Of a stretch of DNA of 64,000 bases, positions 60,025 through 64,000 are shown piece after piece; the first letter of the stretch is position 1, and each line of letters starts with the position of its first letter. The notes below the pieces were generated by a model. That model ran no database searches. It saw only the letters and a list, made by a program, of their open reading frames with translations, and had not been told where the DNA came from. The stretch spans positions 124,001-188,000 of the forward strand of contig JAEWTL010000059.1 of the NCBI GenBank assembly GCA_023459495.1, written 5' to 3'. This DNA is from Bacillota bacterium. GTDB taxonomy: Bacteria > Bacillota > Clostridia > Christensenellales > SZUA-584. The translations under genes and the position numbers were made by a program.

Positions 60025-60441
60025 ATGCCTGCCGAGTATATGCTTGAAATCATCACGCCTGAGCGCCAGTTCTTTCTCGGACAGGTCGAAAGCGTGATTA
60101 TCCCCACACCCGACGGACAGATGAGCATTCAGCGCATGCACGAGCCCATGGTTGCGGCGCTCAGCATCGGTGAAATGAAGCTGTGTATCAAGGGCGAGTG
60201 GTCGGTCTGCACCACTTCGGAAGGCTTCGTTGAGGTGCGCCCTGATGAAACGATCATCTTTTCTCAGGCTGTCGAATGGCCCGAAGAGATCGATATCAAG
60301 CGTGCGCAGGAAGCCAAAGAACGTGCGGAAGAGCAGCTGCGCCAGCAGCAGAGCCGCCAGGAATATATGCGCAGCCAGATCACGCTCGCACGCGCAATGG
60401 TTCGTCTGCGTGTTGGAAAGAAGAATCAGAACCTCGATTAA
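60025..60441 (+). CDS. atpC: ATP synthase F1 subunit epsilon
   Basis: 138 residues: N-terminal beta sandwich (MLEIITPERQFFLGQVESVIIPTPDGQM) and C-terminal helical hairpin (EAKERAEEQLRQQQSRQEYM). The usual GxxGILPGHAP segment is diverged to SIQRMHEPM. Last gene of the operon, start after GGGGGG. Confidence 0.93.
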   Translation: MPAEYMLEIITPERQFFLGQVESVIIPTPDGQMSIQRMHEPMVAALSIGEMKLCIKGEWSVCTTSEGFVEVRPDETIIFSQAVEWPEEIDIKRAQEAKERAEEQLRQQQSRQEYMRSQITLARAMVRLRVGKKNQNLD

Positions 60442-60458
60442 GAGCAATCACTATTTGG

Positions 60459-60486
60459 AAGACGCTCTCAGCAGCGTCTTTTTTTG
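60459..60486 (+). terminator. Terminator of the ATP synthase operon
   Basis: AAGACGCT (60459-60466) with AGCGTCTT (60473-60480), followed by TTTTTG. Confidence 0.85.
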
Positions 60487-60509
60487 TTGTCTGAAAGGCG
60501 CTAACTTTA

Positions 60510-60537
60510 TAAAGCCCCAACAGGTTTATAACGATAT
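60510..60537 (+). promoter_or_regulatory. Sigma-D-like promoter of the GGDEF-EAL gene
   Basis: TAAA at 60510-60513, 16 bases, then AACGATAT at 60530-60537, keeping the CGATAT core. The spacer is one base longer than ideal. Confidence 0.45.
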
Positions 60538-60587
60538 TACTAGCAGAGATAATTACATCATTTTGGGAAGGGAACCGGATAATATTG

Positions 60588-63500
60588 ATGATTGATCTGC
60601 CGAAAATATTTTCCGTCATATACATACTTACTGCAGGTTTCGGTTTGATGATCGGAATGTATATACTGCGCATTAAGCGGGGCGCATGGGAAAACCGAAC
60701 ATTTTTTATCTGCACGATATCGCTTGTGTTCTGGGCGCTGGGGTTAGGGCTTGCCTTGTCTTCGGAAACGGAAGAGGCAAGCCTGATGTGGCGGCGTGTG
60801 GCGGCTGTGGGCTGGGGCATCTTTTTCAGTTTGCTCCTGCAGTTCTTGATCGCATTGACGGGACGCAATGCACTGCTAAAAAAATGGTGGACTTATGTGC
60901 TCCTTTATCTTCCCGCTGTGCTGAGCGTGCTTGTTTTTGCCATACCGACGGCGCTGAATCCTGCGCCGTTTACCATGGTTCGTACGGCTATGGGGTGGAC
61001 CAATGTTGCGGAAAACAACGGTTGGGACATTTTTTACATGGTCTACTATTTGACATACACGGCAGTCGGGCTTGCATTAGTTTGGTACTGGGGTGCAAGA
61101 TCCGGTGATCGCAACATAAAAAAACAGTCTATCATCATTGTGGTATCTTTCCTGGGTGCGCTGGTGCTGGGAACGCTGACAGACATGATGGCCAATACCC
61201 TGCTGGGTGTAACAATCCCGCAGATGGGTCCGGTGTTTATTTTGATTCCCATCTTTGCGATCTATATGATGATGAAGCGCTACGGGTTGCTGCATCATAT
61301 ATCCATCAGTACGAATGAAGAAATACTGAACCCCATAGCGCGCAGGAAGATTTATCGATATCTGTCCATCGCTCTTTTTGCCGGTGCGCTTTTAATATTT
61401 CTCACACAATATGTGATGTATGACAACGGGGACCTGCTAAAGACACTGATATTCAGTGCTGCGTTCATAGTGATTGGGTTGGTCATACAGATGGTCAATA
61501 AGCTGAAAATTGTAAATAGGGCCAAAGATCTGATTAATATCATCTGTGTATCCCTGGTCATTCCGGCAGCTACGCTCTATTTTATCGATTTTGCCAGCGT
61601 TACAGTGTGGGCATTCCCATTCATTCTGATCATTGTATCGCTGGTATTCAACAAGCGTCTTGTGCTTCGGACTGTGGCCTTTTTTACACTGATCACACAG
61701 GTAGTCGTATGGATATTGGCACCTGAGGTAGCTGTATCGATTGACCACATCGACTTTTCAGCTCGAATCGGCATATTTGCAATCGGGATTGGGCTGGCGA
61801 TGTATGTTAACAAGGTTTATATATTCAGGCTTAAAGAAAATGCGGATCAGATCAAGCTTCAGGCGCTTTTGTCAGATCTGTCTGCCGAATTTGTGACAGT
61901 TAATCTGGATAATATCGGCGATAAGATTAACGAAATGCTATCCAAGGCAGGGGAACTCGTCGGTGCCGACAGGGCATATGTGTGGTTCTTCAGCAAAAGG
62001 GGAAACGGCCTCAGTTGCAGCTACGTTTGGCAGGCTGATGGAGAAACGAATCCGGCTGATTGGCCGCAGTCGTTTTCGGGAGTTGAATTTCCGGGTTGGG
62101 TAGAGCAGGTGATGAAGCGGAAAACGGTAAATATAACGAACGTTTCCCAGCTGCCGGAACATGTATATGCCAGAAACACATTTTTGACAAACGTCAAGTA
62201 CAGCTCGCTGCTGTGTGTCCCTGTAATCAGCAGCGAGAAGGTCATAGGCTTTTTAAGCTTTACCAGTGTCAAAGCGGTTAATAATTGGCGGGATGACCAT
62301 ATCAGCATCCTGAAGATACTGGCCAACACAATGGCAAATGCAATGGTAAAAACGGAAACCGAGAAGGAAATTAACTTTATGGCCTATTACGACCATTTGA
62401 CCGGACTCCCAAACCGTTTACTGTTCAAGGATAAACTGACACGCGCGATTCTGCAGTCCGCACAGACGGGACGATATCTGGGTGTGATTTTTCTGGATCT
62501 GGATTCATTCAAAGCTATCAACGATACGCTGGGGCATAAGCGGGGTGATGAACTGCTGCGGATTATCGCGGGCCGGCTGAAAAACTGTATCCGCGAGTCG
62601 GACTTGGTCTCCAGATTTGGCGGAGATGAGTTTTTGCTGATGATCAGCGATATGGAACAGGAAAACGATATCATTGGCATTACAGAAACCATCATGGCAC
62701 AGTTCAGCCTGCCTTTTGAGCTCAAAGGCCAGGAGTTTTTTATCACAGCAAGCGCAGGAATAGCGATGTGTCCGGAAGATGGCGCCGATACCGAAAAGTT
62801 GATTAAGAATGCAGATATCGCGATGTACAGCGCCAAAGAAATGGGAAAGAATCAGTATGCATTATGTTCCCAGGAGATGAAGGATATTGTCACTGAAAAT
62901 GCGATACTGACTGCGCAATTATATAAAGCGTTGGGGAGAGGGGAATTGCTCCTATACTACCAGCCTCAGATCTGTCTGCAGACGAAAAAGATCATTGGGG
63001 TGGAAGCGCTGCTGAGATGGCAAAATCCAGAGTTCGGCATGATTAACCCCAGCAGGTTTATTCCGCTCGCTGAGCAGACCGGGCTCATTAATTCCATCGG
63101 TGAATGGGTTTTGTGGGAAGCATGCAATCAAAATAAGAAATGGCAGGAAATGGGTCTGCCGCCGGTGCGCATGGGGGTAAATATATCCGTCATTCAACTG
63201 CGGAACCCCAAACTGCACGACATCGTGAAAGAAGCGTTGAAGGTAACCGGGCTGAATCCGGGCTATCTGGAATTGGAGATTACTGAAAGTGCGGCAACGA
63301 AGGAATCCGACTATATTATAGAACTGCTTAACGGGCTTAAATCACTGGGCCTCATGCTGTCGATCGACGACTTCGGAACTGAGTACTCTTCGTTGAGTCG
63401 ACTGAAGACACTGCCGGTAGACCGTATCAAAATGGATATGCAGTTTGTCCGAGGCATTGAGGGCAGTACCAAGGATCAGGCGATCACCAAAGTCATCATC

Positions 63501-63695
63501 AACCTTGCGAAGAACCTGGGCCTCAAGGTGATTGCGGAAGGGGTAGAAACGGAGAATCAGCTGGATTTTCTGAATAGAAAAATGTGTGACGAGGTTCAGG
63601 GCTTCTATTTCTATAAACCGATGCCACCTGAACAAGTGGAGGCTGTCCTGAGGAATTTAATTACATTTGAGATGAGCGAGACTATACAAAAGTAA
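60588..63695 (+). CDS. Membrane GGDEF-EAL cyclic-di-GMP protein with 7TM sensor and GAF domain
   Basis: 1035 residues from ATG 60588 (TTG 60585 is possible; GGGAAGGGA lies upstream). The N-terminal seven-helix region matches the histidine-kinase N-terminal 7TM sensor; further helices at about 255-415 make a second membrane block. A GAF domain follows (about 425-590). The GGDEF domain has intact GGDEF at 678-682, with the product-inhibition RxxD site as RESD at 669-672. The EAL domain has EALLRW at 806, DDFGTEYSSL and AEGVE, so both cyclase and phosphodiesterase sites look intact. Which activity dominates cannot be told. It probably adjusts motility versus surface attachment. Confidence 0.93.
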   Translation: MIDLPKIFSVIYILTAGFGLMIGMYILRIKRGAWENRTFFICTISLVFWALGLGLALSSETEEASLMWRRVAAVGWGIFFSLLLQFLIALTGRNALLKKWWTYVLLYLPAVLSVLVFAIPTALNPAPFTMVRTAMGWTNVAENNGWDIFYMVYYLTYTAVGLALVWYWGARSGDRNIKKQSIIIVVSFLGALVLGTLTDMMANTLLGVTIPQMGPVFILIPIFAIYMMMKRYGLLHHISISTNEEILNPIARRKIYRYLSIALFAGALLIFLTQYVMYDNGDLLKTLIFSAAFIVIGLVIQMVNKLKIVNRAKDLINIICVSLVIPAATLYFIDFASVTVWAFPFILIIVSLVFNKRLVLRTVAFFTLITQVVVWILAPEVAVSIDHIDFSARIGIFAIGIGLAMYVNKVYIFRLKENADQIKLQALLSDLSAEFVTVNLDNIGDKINEMLSKAGELVGADRAYVWFFSKRGNGLSCSYVWQADGETNPADWPQSFSGVEFPGWVEQVMKRKTVNITNVSQLPEHVYARNTFLTNVKYSSLLCVPVISSEKVIGFLSFTSVKAVNNWRDDHISILKILANTMANAMVKTETEKEINFMAYYDHLTGLPNRLLFKDKLTRAILQSAQTGRYLGVIFLDLDSFKAINDTLGHKRGDELLRIIAGRLKNCIRESDLVSRFGGDEFLLMISDMEQENDIIGITETIMAQFSLPFELKGQEFFITASAGIAMCPEDGADTEKLIKNADIAMYSAKEMGKNQYALCSQEMKDIVTENAILTAQLYKALGRGELLLYYQPQICLQTKKIIGVEALLRWQNPEFGMINPSRFIPLAEQTGLINSIGEWVLWEACNQNKKWQEMGLPPVRMGVNISVIQLRNPKLHDIVKEALKVTGLNPGYLELEITESAATKESDYIIELLNGLKSLGLMLSIDDFGTEYSSLSRLKTLPVDRIKMDMQFVRGIEGSTKDQAITKVIINLAKNLGLKVIAEGVETENQLDFLNRKMCDEVQGFYFYKPMPPEQVEAVLRNLITFEMSETIQK

Positions 63696-63993
63696 AAAAG
63701 GAATAATATCGATGTCGGATATTTCAGAGTCGCGGAGTCGATTAGCGTGCTTCCGCTTTTTTGCTGAAATTGATAAAAAATAAATAGAAAGCTTTTTGCT
63801 CCATTGGGGATGCACTTAGCAGTGTTTGACTTCCAGAAATTTTTCGTATATGCTCATTTATAGTTGCAGTTTATTTATGTGCGCTGGGTTTTTGATACTA
63901 AATAGCCCGGGCAGGTTCAGAAAGGTATAAAATTCCTGACTTTGGTCAATACTCCTGAACATCAAATCGGCCATGGCCGGACGGGAGGAAATC
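63696..63993 (+). other. Intergenic region before the last gene
   Basis: AT-rich. A weak hairpin (GCGGA 63732-63736 with TCCGC 63752-63756, then TTTTTT) may end the GGDEF-EAL transcript. A sigma-A promoter TTGACT-17-TATGCT lies at 63826-63854. A 12-bp palindrome CGGCCATGGCCG at 63968-63979 sits just before the next ribosome binding site. No open frame of note. Confidence 0.5.
63826..63854 (+). promoter_or_regulatory. Putative promoter of the gene at the right edge
   Basis: TTGACT at 63826-63831, a 17-base spacer and TATGCT at 63849-63854, leaving a leader of about 130 bases. Confidence 0.5.
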
Positions 63994-64000
63994 ATGTCAG
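63994..64000 (+). CDS. Start of a gene cut by the window edge
   Basis: ATG TCA G at 63994 follows GGGAGGAAAT, a strong ribosome binding site. Only two full codons are visible, so nothing can be said about the product. Confidence 0.5.

Noticed and set aside
63696..63993. Cyclic-di-GMP (GEMM) riboswitch after the GGDEF-EAL gene
   Set aside because: The conserved GEMM core sequences and paired stems are not visible in this region.
1..64000. CRISPR array, prophage, insertion sequence or genomic island
   Set aside because: No regularly spaced direct repeats, integrase, transposase or phage structural genes were seen; gene content is core-like throughout.

Overview
The window reads as a stretch of ordinary chromosome from a Gram-positive anaerobe of the class Clostridia (Bacillota). 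The reasons are: the housekeeping order ppdK, dgt, dnaG, sigA, trmK, Nif3-like; comEC-holA-rpsT; consensus sigma-A promoters with frequent extended -10 elements; strong purine-rich ribosome binding sites; several TTG starts; lipoproteins with GerMN domains; and FlxA-like and chemoreceptor genes behind sigma-D type promoters. The DNA is moderately GC-rich. No transposase, phage gene, CRISPR array or rRNA is visible. The species cannot be named from the sequence.

Layout: 1-7.3 kb holds a truncated serine hydrolase, a double GNAT protein, asnS, corA and ppdK. 7.3-14.7 kb holds a small gene interrupted by one in-frame TGA, then the replication/transcription operon dgt-dnaG-sigA-trmK-Nif3-zinc ribbon, and rnpB. 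14.7-19.9 kb has two paralogous chemoreceptors on the minus strand. 20-31 kb has a giant three-module cyclic beta-glucan synthase, a YgiQ radical-SAM protein with a repetitive tail and a cysteine hydrolase, all translationally overlapped. 31.1-35.8 kb is a two-component system followed by two GerMN lipoproteins, facing asnB. 37.7-42.6 kb carries an ECF S component, an MBL hydrolase, comEC, holA and the convergent rpsT.

42.7-49.1 kb has three tRNAs (Arg, His, Gln), a FlxA-like gene, an operon of DUF362 protein, ApgM-type phosphoglycerate mutase and iron alcohol dehydrogenase, then LysM and membrane proteins. 49.1-54.1 kb has argJ with a DUF5808 gene on the minus strand, a Crp/Fnr regulator divergent from an Fe-S protein, a DUF2156 protein and an Eis-like GNAT. 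54.1-60.5 kb is the F-type ATP synthase operon. 60.6-63.7 kb is a membrane GGDEF-EAL protein, and one more gene starts at the right edge.

The most unusual item is in the ATP synthase operon. There is no separate delta gene. Instead the alpha subunit carries an N-terminal extension that is recognisably the C-terminal half of delta, while the delta N-terminal domain is absent. Other points of note are a symmetric dyad centred at about -41.5 in the Fe-S gene promoter next to the Crp/Fnr gene, palindromic candidate operators at two other promoters, and three sigma-D-like promoters that tie chemotaxis, FlxA and cyclic-di-GMP genes into one probable motility regulon.
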